From assembly GCF_000003815.2 (NCBI RefSeq), contig NC_049991.1, positions 13,885,612 through 13,949,611 of the forward strand: DNA of 64,000 bases, read 5' to 3'. Origin of the DNA: Branchiostoma floridae (taxonomy: Eukaryota > Chordata > Leptocardii > Amphioxiformes > Branchiostomatidae). Within the stretch, counting starts at the first letter, position 1. Every line of letters begins with the position of its first letter. Below the pieces are notes generated by a model. The model had not been told where the DNA came from. It saw only the letters and a program-made list of their open reading frames with translations, and did no database searches. Shown piece after piece: positions 53,801 to 64,000 of this stretch. The translations under genes were made by a program, and so were the position numbers.

Positions 53801-55804
53801 AGATACCATTGTAATCCATCAAGAGGTTCTGGAGTTATGCTGACTAGAAAACTCTGGAAATACAAACAAATACACACACAGATAGACACACCCAAAACAA
53901 TATCTCCATTTTCATTCATTGAGCTAACTAAAGAAAATGATATTTCTTAAAGATTGTCATCATCATCACGGACGGGAAGGCAATGGATAGGGAGGTTCTG
54001 CGAAAAGCGGCACAGGATGTAAAAGCTGATGGTGCAATGATCTGTGCAGTTGGTGTGGGAGGCTTCGTGCTAAAGGAGATAACTGTAAGGAGAAGTAATT
54101 ATTGACGTTGGAAAGATGTTTAGAAAGAAACGATCTTATAGAAAGGGGTGGATATTACCATGACAACATGACAACATGAGACTGTATATGAAAAGAAGTG
54201 AGCCTGATTGTACTGTTGAACACAGTCGGAATTAATGAGACTGTTAATACATGTCAAAGCTAATTCAACTACTGGTGAATACCATGTCTATTCAATTAGA
54301 AAATTGGCCTATGTAACTTCAGTTGAACACAATCGTTATGATATTTTGTTTATTAGTTAATTGAATAGTGAAAGGAATTTATTATGCTATTATAATTACA
54401 AGCTAAGAACGGGTCATAGTGAAAAATGTGGCATCCTACTACATCTACAACATGAAGGGTAGTGAATGTAGTTTCAACTTTTTCTCGCTTAGTAAGACAG
54501 TTGTAAATTCGTATCTAAAGACAGATGAAGCTTAATTAATATATGTAAAATCTTTCAGCTGCTGGCGTCAAGCCAAGATCTCGTGTTTACGGCAACTGAC
54601 TTTGACCAAATGGACGCGATCAGGGACGCAGTTCTGGATTCCGTCTGTGAAGGTACATCAACGTTTTCGTTAACAGATGGATGTTTACTGTACATATAAG
54701 GCAGCATGGGGTCGTAAAAAATGCTATGAATTATATATCTGGAGCTGAGTCCCAGGTGACCTCAAAATATCGATCCCAATACCTGCTATACATCATCAAA
54801 ACCGGGGCTCGCAACTGTGACTACCAAAAGTGCAGAGACAGACCCAAATTTATCTTTGACACCTTGAGACCTTGAGACTTTATTTGAACATCCTAATCTT
54901 CCTATCTTAAACATGACTCAAATGTACAAAGCAATGCACCTGGAGGGAATTGCTTGAAAATTTCGCTCACATGCCTTCTCACAGGGCAAGTACGCCGCGA
55001 CATCGCGTGGGAGATCGACTCCACCCTGCAGTTCCTGAAGGAGTCGGCAGTGGAGCTGGTGGACAACCTGGGGCGCGACATCGAGGAGGACGAGTACGTG
55101 GCCGTCCAGCTGAAGGAGGTGAGCTTCAGGAGAGCGTTGTCTTTTGTATCTCCAAGAAGGTCTTACGGTAGCATAACACTCACTCACTCACTACCCGGTT
55201 TAGCGTCCGTTGTTCCCTGTCTGGTCTTGCAAGGGCTGGACGTTGCAAGGATTGAACGTAAAAGATAGCACTGTATCAAAAGGTGGCAGATGAGTGAAGC
55301 CAGGCTAGCAGTGTGTATACTACCAGAGCCCGTCTGACTCCCTTTGACCGGCTATACTCATTGGTCAGCTTTAATACTATCTTATGGTACCGTATAATCC
55401 GCTTGGAGATTACGTCTTTTGATAACCGAGCGGGAAAAACGATTTTACCAATGTTTGTCACTATGAAACACAGAGAATAGCTTACATGAAACTATGCCAC
55501 TGGCTGTGACAAAAGCTATTGAAAACTGTGTAAGACTTTTTACACTAATTCTGGAACAAAACCACATTTTCAAACCAGCTTCATAGTTTCATTCTTGCCT
55601 GTATCAAATACGATGAAGCATTGACGGTCCGTGGTTCTGTTGCAGGCCCTGGATGCCCTGTTTGGGCTGGAGGCTCGGTTGGAGAAGAGGGCAGAGAACG
55701 AAGGCAGCGGGGTCATGGAGGATCTGCTCAAACTTGGCAATCAGCTGGACCACATCCGGGACATTGCCGTGCCCCTGGAACTCAAAGAAGTTCCCGAGTT
55801 TTAA
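46557..55804 (+). CDS. Gene B: shortened tandem paralogue, secreted CTL/CWKD/VWA protein (about 889 aa, 16 exons)
   Basis: Sixteen exons join into one 2,670-nt frame ending TAA at 55802-55804. Order: signal peptide, N-terminal region, CTL, two CWKD modules, CTL, short chimeric linker, VWA with intact MIDAS, helical tail. Compared with gene A it lacks the His-rich segment, F5/8C, both F-type lectins, WSC, hevein-like modules, all tectonin repeats and two or three CTLs. Each deletion left the frame intact: one fused two exons, one made a chimeric exon, others fell in phase 1 introns. No premature stop was found in any exon. It is therefore likely a functional, more compact secreted lectin, or a short allele of gene A if the tandem is an assembly artefact. 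Confidence 0.82.
47349..47727. other. Assembly gap (379 N) in intron 2 of gene B
   Basis: It follows a pyrimidine-rich, poor-looking tract from about 47170, at the position of the (CT)n repeat of gene A intron 2. No exon is expected inside it, because exons 2 and 3 are both present and in phase. Confidence 1.
48418..49201 (+). CDS. Gene B exons 4-5: C-type lectin domain 1, with fused first exon (aa 93-234)
   Basis: Exons 48418-48705 and 49063-49201. The first exon begins with the acceptor and GGTTTT of gene A exon 4, then passes through CTCCATGGAGGAGCAGCC straight into the CTL sequence of exon 5. The His-Gly repeat and the whole intron are gone and the frame ([20 protein letters not shown]) is kept; the acceptor just before the CTL no longer exists. 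The rest matches CTL 1 of gene A with EPNN and WDDDTC. Confidence 0.88.
49612..50388 (+). CDS. Gene B exons 6-7: two 'CWKD' modules (aa 235-445)
   Basis: Exons 49612-49944 and 50089-50388, phase 1-1, equivalent to gene A exons 7-8 and 15-16. Exon 49612 has the 333-nt length of exon 7 but the MSLGCW reading of exon 15, so it is a mosaic of the two. The intron after 50388 resembles the one after exon 16, not that after exon 8. Confidence 0.75.
50943..50970 (+). pseudogene. Relic of an F5/8C exon (last 28 nt)
   Basis: TAAATCGGGTTCTACGGAAT and the following GGAAGCAG plus a GTAAGAG donor are the very end of exon 9/17 (coding [10 protein letters not shown]), joined directly to intron sequence that normally precedes that exon (ATTTGTAAAG). 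The acceptor and about 430 coding nt are deleted, so it cannot be spliced in; skipping it keeps phase 1. The linker and F-type lectin exons that should follow are also gone. Confidence 0.85.
51170..51345. mobile_element. Insertion upstream of gene B second CTL exon
   Basis: About 175 nt starting GCTAGGGGCACAACCCACCG replace the sequence found before CTL 2 in gene A. A reverse-complement match (GGCGGGTTGTGCTCCTAGCT) lies at 9768-9795 in gene A intron 4, so this is a dispersed element end. Family unknown; no coding capacity. Confidence 0.45.
51364..52014 (+). CDS. Gene B exons 8-9: C-type lectin domain 2 (aa 446-584)
   Basis: Exons 51364-51641 and 51876-52014. Same long-form CTL (QRYEGTC, KTEMLD, EPNN, WDDDTC), with three extra codons near the start (GAAGSGGTSGSC). 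Entered from exon 7 at phase 1 because the F5/8C and F-type lectin exons are missing. Confidence 0.9.
52444..52518 (+). CDS. Gene B exon 10: chimeric CWKD-start / Thr-rich-end exon (aa 585-609)
   Basis: The 5' half ([10 protein letters not shown]) and its acceptor and intron are those of a CWKD exon such as 15399 or 49612; the 3' half ([16 protein letters not shown]) and its donor and intron are those of gene A exon 44. The switch happens at ACCGGGAC / ACTGGGAC, a shared short sequence, and the frame is preserved, giving a 25-residue linker. The recombination removed everything equivalent to about 15.4-34.1 kb of gene A. Confidence 0.88.
52896..54652 (+). CDS. Gene B exons 11-14: von Willebrand factor A domain (aa 610-792)
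   Basis: Exons 52896-53104, 53660-53773, 53953-54084 and 54559-54652, sizes identical to gene A. MIDAS is intact ([22 protein letters not shown]). Substitutions are scattered ([43 protein letters not shown]) with no indels, which speaks for purifying selection on the domain. Confidence 0.92.
53126..53354. mobile_element. MITE in gene B intron 11, with TAAG target duplication
   Basis: The left end is GCCCCTTTCCACTAGACGGCG and the right end is CGCCGTCCTAGTGGAAAGGG, its reverse complement apart from one indel. TAAG sits on both sides (53122-53125 and 53355-53358). Gene A has the empty site (CTGACTAAGCAACGTCAGAG). About 229 nt and non-coding. Confidence 0.85.
54985..55804 (+). CDS. Gene B exons 15-16: helical C-terminal tail (aa 793-889)
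   Basis: Exons 54985-55118 and 55646-55804. Relative to gene A the first exon lacks 27 nt (residues ERVKEQRLV) in frame, joining VDNL directly to GRDIEEDEYVAV. The last exon encodes the same protein as in gene A. The removed nine residues are part of the charged helical segment. Confidence 0.85.
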
Positions 55805-55810
55805 GAGATG

Positions 55811-55852
<42 letters not shown>

Positions 55853-56925
55853 TTTTGTTTGTTGATTCATCCATCGATCATGTAATCTGTATCCCTGTGA
55901 TATTTTGTAAGACCGTGACCTCTTTCCTCATCACCCCAGTGATAGGTATTTCATGAATAAAGAAAGTATCAAACCTGAAACTAAATAAAGGATCAAGCAA
56001 GCAATCAACATAAAGAAGAACTGTTTTAAATAGACAGATAGTAGTAGCGGTGTAGTAGCGGTGCGGTTTTTGCCATTAGATTGGCCAAGTAGAGGATGGC
56101 GACTTTTATAGAAGTTACGTTGTAGTACTTAAGTTTATGAACAAGTTTGACAAGCTGACCCTTATGATATCGCACAGGAGAAGCTGACAAAGGAAGTTTA
56201 GGATGATTTTCAATCAATAGTTGCTCAGGTGACGAATATATTTAATTATAAGGGGGCGTGTTTATAAAGAATAGAATATGTGATTAAGTTTAGGCAGACG
56301 AAACATATGTGGATCAACGCAGAAATAAGGATAATGATAAAGGAGTCTAGGTCTACATCATGCTGGAAGTAAGTTCTAGGTGACGCTTCTGTATCAATTT
56401 AAGTTTTCAGTGCAGCACTAGTAGAAACTCTGTCCGCAAGATAGTGTTGCTTGCGACATATTCTCCCACTTTGTTTGGACAAGAGCATTAGGTAATTTCA
56501 AAGTATACAGGCTAGCTATGTCGTACAACCACCCCCGATCACAAGCCACATTAAGACAGTTCCGTCCAATGTTACATATTATCAAACAACCTTGTCCTGA
56601 GCAACCACCACCGTCCTCAGTATTTCCTCAGTCCCTTAATAGTTGCTGAATCCAAAGATTGACTGTACTTATTTGGAACTTCTTCTCGCCTTTCTGTAAG
56701 CCACACCACTTTACGACTATGCTGTTATATGACAGGTGATAGGGTCTGTCTGACCAATAAAATTGGTTGTGGAACTCTCGTGTCATGTGTTTTTGTTAAC
56801 GGAACACACAACTAACCCATGTTCATATCACGTATATATTTCAAACTATGATGAATAATAACTTACTGTAACATCCCTTACCGTACAGTGTGTGTGATTG
56901 TGGGCGTTCTTTACACACTCTAATA
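55805..56925 (+). other. 3' flank of gene B
   Basis: Collinear with 38208-39260. The GATT microsatellite after the stop is longer here (about 55812-55850). A small insert near 56530-56600 is not in copy A. Similarity ends near GTTCTTTACACACTC, about 56920. No other feature seen. Confidence 0.7.
55956..55989 (+). terminator. Polyadenylation signals of gene B
   Basis: AATAAA at 55956-55961 and again at 55984-55989. The second matches the gene A signal; in gene A the first position reads GAATGAAG and is not a signal. Confidence 0.55.
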
Positions 56926-59900
56926 TCAGGACAATTTCAACTAGACTACTCCAATATGCTCAGAATCTTGCACACTGTCTCTGTGATCTCCACATAATAG
57001 CTGTTATACTTTGATTAATGGTCTAATGATTAGCTGCTGACAGTTTGACAGATTATTCGGTTAACCGAGCGTGTGCATTCAGGTCAATGACGATGACATC
57101 TAGCTTAATGAAGTGTGATTAGTATGCGTCAAGCCTCAGTGAACACAAACTAGTGTAGAAGTTAAGACACTTGATAGTTCGTTATTCGGCCCAAACATGT
57201 ATACAACGACGCGTTTTGGGGGTTTTGATCACGCTCACCACATGTTTGCCATTGAAAATTGCAACACCTATTCCAAGAAATTCTTCCTGAGACATTTCCC
57301 CACCGTATTTGGACTCCCAAACCTTCCTGAAGACATTCCCCCACCATCTTGCCACCGTGTTTGGCCACCGTTGCACATCCAACCTGCCACCTTTAACCAC
57401 TGTCCTCGCTCGACCCATGCGTGGAATTTTCAGTCGTCAATAAATCAACGCGAGATTCCTCGGTAATAAAGGATATTCTGACGGCATTGCTGACACAGGT
57501 GTCGTCTCTGCCCTGCGGGATCTGCGCTGTAATGTCACATTATTCGTGTCGTTAACCTATCTGACAGTATATAATGCAGGGTTCTATATAATCATTACCA
57601 TATTCTGCCTCGCAATCCATTCAAATTCAAGTGGAATACATGAAAGTTTACGTTGCAAAGAAGCAATGAACGGAAACAAAGAATATACTTGTATCAACTT
57701 GTATGCGTTATGGGGCAACACAAGCATGTAATTCCTCGCTGCACATAAAGTTTAATTGTGTACTGTCGTGATTATTACCTCATTTTCCAACTCGGTGTCA
57801 CATCATAAATCACCTGAACAGCGAAAAATACTAAAACTGTATGAAGTAAGAACACGCGTGATTCGGATCTGATAATCTGCACAGCCTCCGTTCTTGCCAT
57901 AAGATGGCAGTTGATAGGTCATGTGTGTATAATCAGACCTGAGGTGTTGAGGTGCTGCCATTGTTCTACACAGCCAGTTCAACAATGTGGGGAAGACAGC
58001 CTGGAGGCTTCGGGACCTAAGCCGTCTCGCGGAAAGGGGGCGGGGTCGGAATCACTGGCACCTGAGAAGGAACATGTGCAAAAATTACCTCTGCAAAGAT
58101 ATGCAAATGTCTGTTCTGCCTTTTTCAGTTTCTCCATACTGGTGACGAGTACAAAACCAACCAATGACAGCAGGCGAACCCATTAGATAAAGCAATAAAA
58201 CTACATTAGTGCATGTGCTTGCTCCACACAGTTTTTGCCGAATTATCCAAATCTGATTGGACTGTGTAAGCTAATTAAGCCGTGTACTGTACTGCACTAG
58301 GCGCGGGAATCTGAACAGTCATTTGAAGTTAGTGAATCTACTGGACAAGGCCAAGCGTCTTGATGTGTGAACTTCATTAAAGGCTCTGGAAATAATTGAG
58401 TGTAAAATTCCGAAATTACCATTTAATGTTGCTTTTGCGCGTACAGTTTAAAAATAGCATTTTCGTTTCTTTTTTTTTTTGCTTGTTAATAAAGGGCGAA
58501 CTGATGCCTAACATAGGTGCCGCGGCCACTACCGGAAAGTTAACGTATGATGAAACAGATGCATGTAATAAATGCACATACATTCAGCCATCTGAACACT
58601 GATGTTCCTTTAAGGCATCCTTCGTTTATGACGTATGTCTAGCTCCCCCTTGCGGCGATGGCTGGAACAAATAGAGGAACAGCACTAGACTCATTCTAGC
58701 CTTTATGAAAATGTAGACGTCCTTCGCTTTTATGAAACAAACAAAAAGCAAATGAATAAACAAACGAGAGAAAATGATGTGACCCTTTCCTGTCATCTTT
58801 ATGATTTCAACCCGATAATCCTTATCTATACTAAACGCCAGCCATTGTCTGACAGTATACATAAGCTTCCATTGTCTGTGTGTTCTTGACCTTCTGACCG
58901 CTTGTCGCAGCCCCGGGTAACGTCTTGTCTAGACGCTGCACCATATGGAGCTATTTGTCGGTCAAATGGGGAGCTACCTTGACCACACAACTGTCAAAAA
59001 TGTACAATGTAGAAAAGTAGGTTTGAATTCTGTTGTAACGAATTTGGCGCGTTTCCAACTCGGAGATGCATCAGGTGGATGCACAAAGCACAAAAGTAAT
59101 GTGACCCAATGTCACCCTAGTGTGCCAGTTATTGTTGTTGATCAACTGTATGACAGTTTGAACGTCACGTGTTGAGGTAAAGAGGACTAAGGGGACTATT
59201 CCACTGTTTGGTCTACGGGAGGGGTCTTTATCAAGGCGAGGTTTGATAACCTCCGATGAATCTTCTCATAGATTGTAGTCGATACGGGAGAATAAACTTT
59301 GAAAATGAACGTATCTAACATTTGACTGTCGTTGTTTTCAGAAAAATACTACAGCAGAACACCACAAAAGTTGTATTACATTTAGTCTCTCGCGCACGTA
59401 CTCACACTCCCCACCAATTTGTCTGAGTGGTACCGTCTTCCCGATTGTGACGCGTGTCTAGGACCCCGCAAGACGCACCCGATTGAACCAGAAGGGTGCA
59501 TGCGCGTCTTTCCGCCAGTTTTCTCACGTCTGTTGGAATGAGGGCTACTCTTTAGTTCCAGTCGTTCCTAGTCGCACAGCAGGAAAACTTTCCCGGAGGA
59601 AGGCGGAGGAAGGTAAGTGAGCTGCGAAACAAAAATAGCGCGCAATTTTAGACTAAAGCGTATGAGCAATGTCAGTGAGGTCGTTGGCAAGAAAAGTTGA
59701 AGAGTGAGAAATGTCATCGTTACAAAGTTTGATTTAACCTTTAGAGTCATGTCCTTGAAACGGTTTTGAAGACGAAAGAGACATCAGAACAGGACAAAAA
59801 AGTTTTGCAGGCGGCGGAAAGTTGACAACGTATGCTTCTGATCATCCGACACAGATCTTTCGTTACAATTGTCTATTTTAGGATAATCTGAAGCCACCAG

Positions 59901-62900
59901 CGTCAATTTCGCAGTTGACCCTCGATGTACATGGGTGCGCGCGTATTTGGGGGGCGTGTACTCAATAATCGGTTAACAGATTGGTATTGTTCAGCACAAA
60001 TGTTCTCTTTTCCACCATCTCCTGTAATGCTTAGTTTGCGCATTTGCCTCATGAGGCAGGTTGCGCATTTTTGTGTGACTCTTAAAGTCGGTTGCGATCA
60101 TATACTGGACCTTACGTTGACAAAAGATTCAATGTTCTGACAGCTGCTACTTTTTCTGTTTCTTCCATAAGGTCAGTAGGCCACGATAAAAAATGGCGGA
60201 ATTTCGTTGCTTCATGTTTGCTTACTGTACCCAGAACATCTAAACCATCTATAGATGAGTGGCAAGATTCTTAACATCTCTTTAACATCTTCAACTACTG
60301 AAGTCTGTAACATGTTTCCCGGGATCTTTTAATCGAGTAAATCTTTTTCTTCGTCTCTAGTATGTATTTTAAGATCGTACAATATTCGGGTCGAACGTTG
60401 AGAAAGCTTCGTTCTTCTTTATATCAAAGATAGGCGCAGCTCCAATGAAAAGTACCTTACACTGTGTCTATAGTTAGAGAGTGTTGAACACACAATGTAT
60501 GGTAGGTCAACTCTAGGAACCAAATAGGAATGATTGTAAGTTGTGAGAGTGTGAGAATGTGCGAAGAGAGATTTCTATGAACTTGTTTGCTGAACGATGT
60601 TGGTGGAAATGAAGCAAGCGCCAAATGACAAAAAAATACATGTACTTCTGTCAAGCTTCCACTCACAGCCATTCTGCCGTTTCCATTAGAATTTGTACAG
60701 TTTTCTGTCAAATGAGATATTTCTTATTCCCCCAAACCGTTTCTTATCACTCAAAAATGCGCGCTAAAATACAAACTTCTCAATGCCCGCATTGTCCGCA
60801 CTCGTTCTTGTGTTTCACCATTGTTCGTGCCATCATAACGCCGCGAGGCACTGTGTACATGCTTCACCGTATTGTGGGATTTGTTTGACATTCCACGACT
60901 AAAGAGATGTCCCCTATAAAAGGACTAGAACTTTTTACATTCAGTGTTTAAAAAAAACAAACTATTTCTTCGTTGATTTTTTAGACGGACCTTTTGAAAA
61001 ATATTGCTGTAAATTTATATAGACGAACGTTTAAAAGTTATAAGATTTAAAAATTGTGACCAGGGGTATTTTTGTGTACATTAAGATCAGTTTCCCATTG
61101 CGCATAAGTAGGTTTTTCTGTAGTTGTGAAGGGGTTATACAATTAAAGATTCAACAACTTTCCGAAATGTATCTATACGTCAATCTATAATCTAATGGAA
61201 AAGAATACTAGTATAGGATATCAGCGACTTCTGAATCAAGTTGATAAGATGATGCCTGTGAAATAATACAGTAGAATGTCAACAACATAAAAGCTTTGAA
61301 CTTAATTCAAAGGTAAAGTATGACAAAAGACACAGTTCTGAGAAACTGTTGTAGTCGACATGTTGAACTAAACAACGGGTAACTAAGTAACAAGGAGCAA
61401 ACACTGACAACTAAGTAACCTCTAATGTAGTAACAACAATATGAATATAAATCATGTTAACTGTGTATGTTTTTAATTCGCTTTTGCAATGTATCATTTA
61501 CTATGCATAAACATACATACACAGGCGGATATACAAGTTGGACATGCTAACAGCCTATGTGGTCTGTGTATACAAAAGAGGTCACGGGCTAAATGTGATC
61601 TTATATATCAAACCTGATTTAACAGTGAACAGTGAAGCATATACAGTGAATCATAGGGGGTATGGGTTCAAACAGTTCCATTATCAAAAGTGACGTGTTA
61701 AGTTAGCAGGAACATATTGATAGTCCTATACACTCAGCTCAGCACCAGACGTTCAGAAACTTGAATTTGATGAATCAGATCCCCATTATCACTTGTATAG
61801 CACTGTGTATTATTCGAAAGCCTATTCTGATGCGAGCGTGCGAATAAAAAAAGTCCCCCCCCCCAAAGTTGCCTTCATTATGAAATATAAATGGTCAGAA
61901 AGGTTTCACCGAGCACCGAACAATTGATTCTTCATTTTTCTGCATATCTTTGTCTTTGACCTTATTTTGCTCATTTTGTAGCTACTTTATACGATTTATA
62001 GTATGATTGGAAACTTGGAAACGGCCTAAAATTAGTGAGCACGTGGATGCCATCCATATAATCAAATAGATATGGCTATATATATATATAGATCAAAGCT
62101 CGTCTGTGTAGACCAACTACATCGTTCTGTTAATGCCGCCATGAATATGCATTTAAGGCCATAAAGCACTTAGTTATGAAGTTTAAGCTAAAACACTTAT
62201 TGATATTAGAAACGGCCAGATGTTTCCATATGATTTTGGGGGTGGGGTGAAGGGCTAGAATATGATATATTACAATCTGACATCTTCTCTGAAAACCCGG
62301 TTAAAAACTCTCGATCCTTGACCTTTGTCCAAAAAAACATCATATAGGTCATTGATTACAACAACCGATTTTTTATCTATAGATTTTAGAAAAATTCGAC
62401 TATGTCTGAACGTTGATAACGGACTTGAATAAGTATACTTTCTCTTGATCAGAATTGAACACACAGCAGAAATTTGAACTCTTGAATTGCTGACAAAATC
62501 GTCGGGCAATTCGCCTCGGGCTTTGCGGCAGAGATTTCAATGCTTGTCCCTGCAGTGTTTCACCGTTGTTAAGCCTATTGTCAAGAAATCAAGAAAAACT
62601 GGTCCTGTACACTCGCTTGGTTCTGAACGATTTCTATACCACTGTCTTCTTGATTTAATTTATCTGTTCCCTTGTCAGAAGTATTTGACCCTTCGCGTCT
62701 TGCTCACCAGATGTTTACTTTTCATTGAATATTTTCTATCCCTTTACTATTTTTGTACTCAGAAACATGACCCAATAAGCTGACTTTGTTCAATATTGCG
62801 ACCATCGAAGAAAAAAGCACAAATTTAGCAGTACAGCATAAATACTTCTTAAGTATGTATCTCAATGGACGGTGCGCCGGTTTGCTCTGATTTGCGTCAA

Positions 62901-63281
62901 TTATGAAAATGTCTGGCTCAATTTGGCGCAGTAATGTGAGATAACCACTTCAGAAAGCTGGGTTTAACTTTATTGGGATATCACTTCTACATCGTTTTAC
63001 ACTTCGCGGCACACATTTGCACTTAACTATTGAGAAATCAGTTCAACGGTTTTTCTCAAATCCGTTGTTGACCCTTGAACGTTGTGATGTGAGATATTGT
63101 AGTCTTCACTTATCAAGGCTACTGACCTGAAAAGTGTCTGATATGTTTCCCGATTCAATTGACTCAATCACGTTTTACATTATTCCCAGCATAGACATGG
63201 ATATCACAACGTCATTCAAAGTCTTGCACGTTCCCCCAAGACTATTGAAATGCTTCTATAGAACAGATGGGTACAAAACGC
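56926..63281. other. Region without a recognisable gene
   Basis: This stretch is not part of the duplication. Open frames are short (under about 90 codons), overlap each other on both strands (for example 57182-57466) and show no domain. A 76-codon frame at 58945-59175 (ending NVTC) is followed by AATAAA at 59291-59296 and could be a terminal exon, but has no recognisable homology. A short (TA)n tract lies near 62077 and a C-run near 61853. I cannot support a gene here. Confidence 0.6.
59480..59612 (+). promoter_or_regulatory. Possible untranslated first exon of a downstream gene
   Basis: A GC-richer patch (GCATGCGCGTCTTTCCGCC, then AACTTTCCCGGAGGAAGG) ends in a near-consensus donor GAGGAAG|GTAAGTGAG at 59612/59613. 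It shows no open frame of note and no clear TATA box. It could be the 5' exon of a gene continuing past the window, but this rests on one splice-like motif. Confidence 0.2.
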
Positions 63282-63514
63282 AAGTTGGAATCTCACTGCA
63301 CTTGGGGCACCTGTGCGACACTGCGGGGTTCGTTCACACCGTTGTGTTATTTTTGCCGTTTTTTTTTATTATTTTGATATTGCGTAATACGTAAAAGTAT
63401 GACGTAGAAGACTTCAAAATACACAAAACGTTCTTTATCTCTGAAATTCATTGAGTAATCTTTAGAAGCCCGCAGTGCCACACCGGTGCCCAAAGTGCAG
63501 TGAGATACCACCTT
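63282..63514. mobile_element. MITE with long terminal inverted repeats (copy 2)
   Basis: Same family and orientation as 6056-6300. The left end is AAGTTGGAATCTCACTGCAC, the right end GTGCAGTGAGATACCACCTT, and the core again holds ATTGCGTAATACGTAAAAGT. No transposase. Lies outside the duplicated unit, so the family is dispersed. Confidence 0.75.
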
Positions 63515-64000
63515 TAGCAATTTACGCGTGCGCAGTGTCATCGTCACTAACCCTGTCAATCATTTTTGACCCATGAAGGTCGACAATATTGAAAAAAAGA
63601 GAGAACCAGAGATAAAGAATGTACCACAAATGTGTCATTTTCCCACAAGCAATATTCGTCTTCACATCCACAGACCCATCCCCATGTGAAGAAACGCGTG
63701 CATAACCTGAGCAATGGGGCAATGACCTTGTCATTAACTCTGTACTGATTCTGTGTGTTTCTTACTACAGAATGCTTGCAAAGCCTTGCATTTATCAATA
63801 CGTTGTTAATCTATATTCTATTCAAAATGTCTAGAATAGAGAATAGTTGAAAATGACATTGCCTCGGAGAATTCATCGTTATTTGTTTGCATAATCTTCA
63901 CACATATGTTTGTGTACGGCTGACCTGATGCGATCTCACAGTTAGGCGCGCATTCCAACTTTACTTCACACATTTTAACTCGGTATCCACTGACCCTCAA

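Noticed and set aside
57182-57466. Overlapping sense and antisense frames of 78-89 codons
   Set aside because: Neither strand shows a domain, splice context or duplicate copy; no basis to choose.
1-64000. CRISPR arrays, operons, phage or bacterial mobile elements
   Set aside because: No spaced short repeats, no dense coding and clear spliced exons; the DNA is animal nuclear sequence.

Overview
The window looks like nuclear DNA of a cephalochordate (amphioxus, Branchiostoma; species not determinable). I base this on dense short exons with GT..AG introns, a mosaic extracellular protein built of animal lectin modules, heavy non-LTR retrotransposon, SINE and MITE content, and AATAAA polyadenylation signals. 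There is no prokaryotic signature. Two assembly gaps are present (5390-5864 and 47349-47727). All exon models below were read by eye from splice sites and reading phase; no transcript or database evidence was used.

Layout. (1) 1-7918: repeat-rich upstream DNA, whose counterpart lies at about 40357-46556. (2) 7919-38207, + strand: gene A, 50 coding exons that keep one open frame for 10,209 nt, predicting a secreted protein of about 3,402 residues. Its order is signal peptide, short N-terminal region and His-rich tail; two units of C-type lectin (CTL), two 'CWKD' Cys-rich modules, F5/8C-like module, mini linker and F-type lectin; a third CTL; WSC; hevein-like module; linker; six tectonin repeats; F5/8C; CTL; Gly-rich linker; second hevein-like module; long Gly-rich linker; six more tectonin repeats; F5/8C; CTL; Thr/Glu linker; VWA; acidic helical tail. 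There is no membrane segment. (3) 38208-39480: 3' flank of gene A. (4) About 39480-46556: upstream DNA of the second copy, with its own LINE insertions. (5) 46557-55804, + strand: gene B, a shortened tandem paralogue of 16 exons and about 889 residues (signal peptide, N-terminal region, CTL, two CWKD, CTL, short linker, VWA, tail). (6) 55805-56925: 3' flank homologous to that of gene A. (7) 56925-64000: no recognisable gene, one MITE and a weak candidate first exon.

How it fits together. Genes A and B share upstream DNA, N-terminus, VWA and C-terminus, so they look like a tandem duplication of one locus. Gene B lost its His-rich segment, F5/8C, F-type lectins, WSC, hevein-like modules and both tectonin sets, yet every junction keeps the frame, including a chimeric exon at 52444-52518 that joins the start of a CWKD exon to the end of the Thr/Glu exon. 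Known families suggest a secreted or extracellular-matrix glycan-recognition protein, possibly mucosal or immune; that role is inference. The main alternative to a real duplication is two divergent haplotypes assembled in tandem, which is plausible in a highly polymorphic animal.
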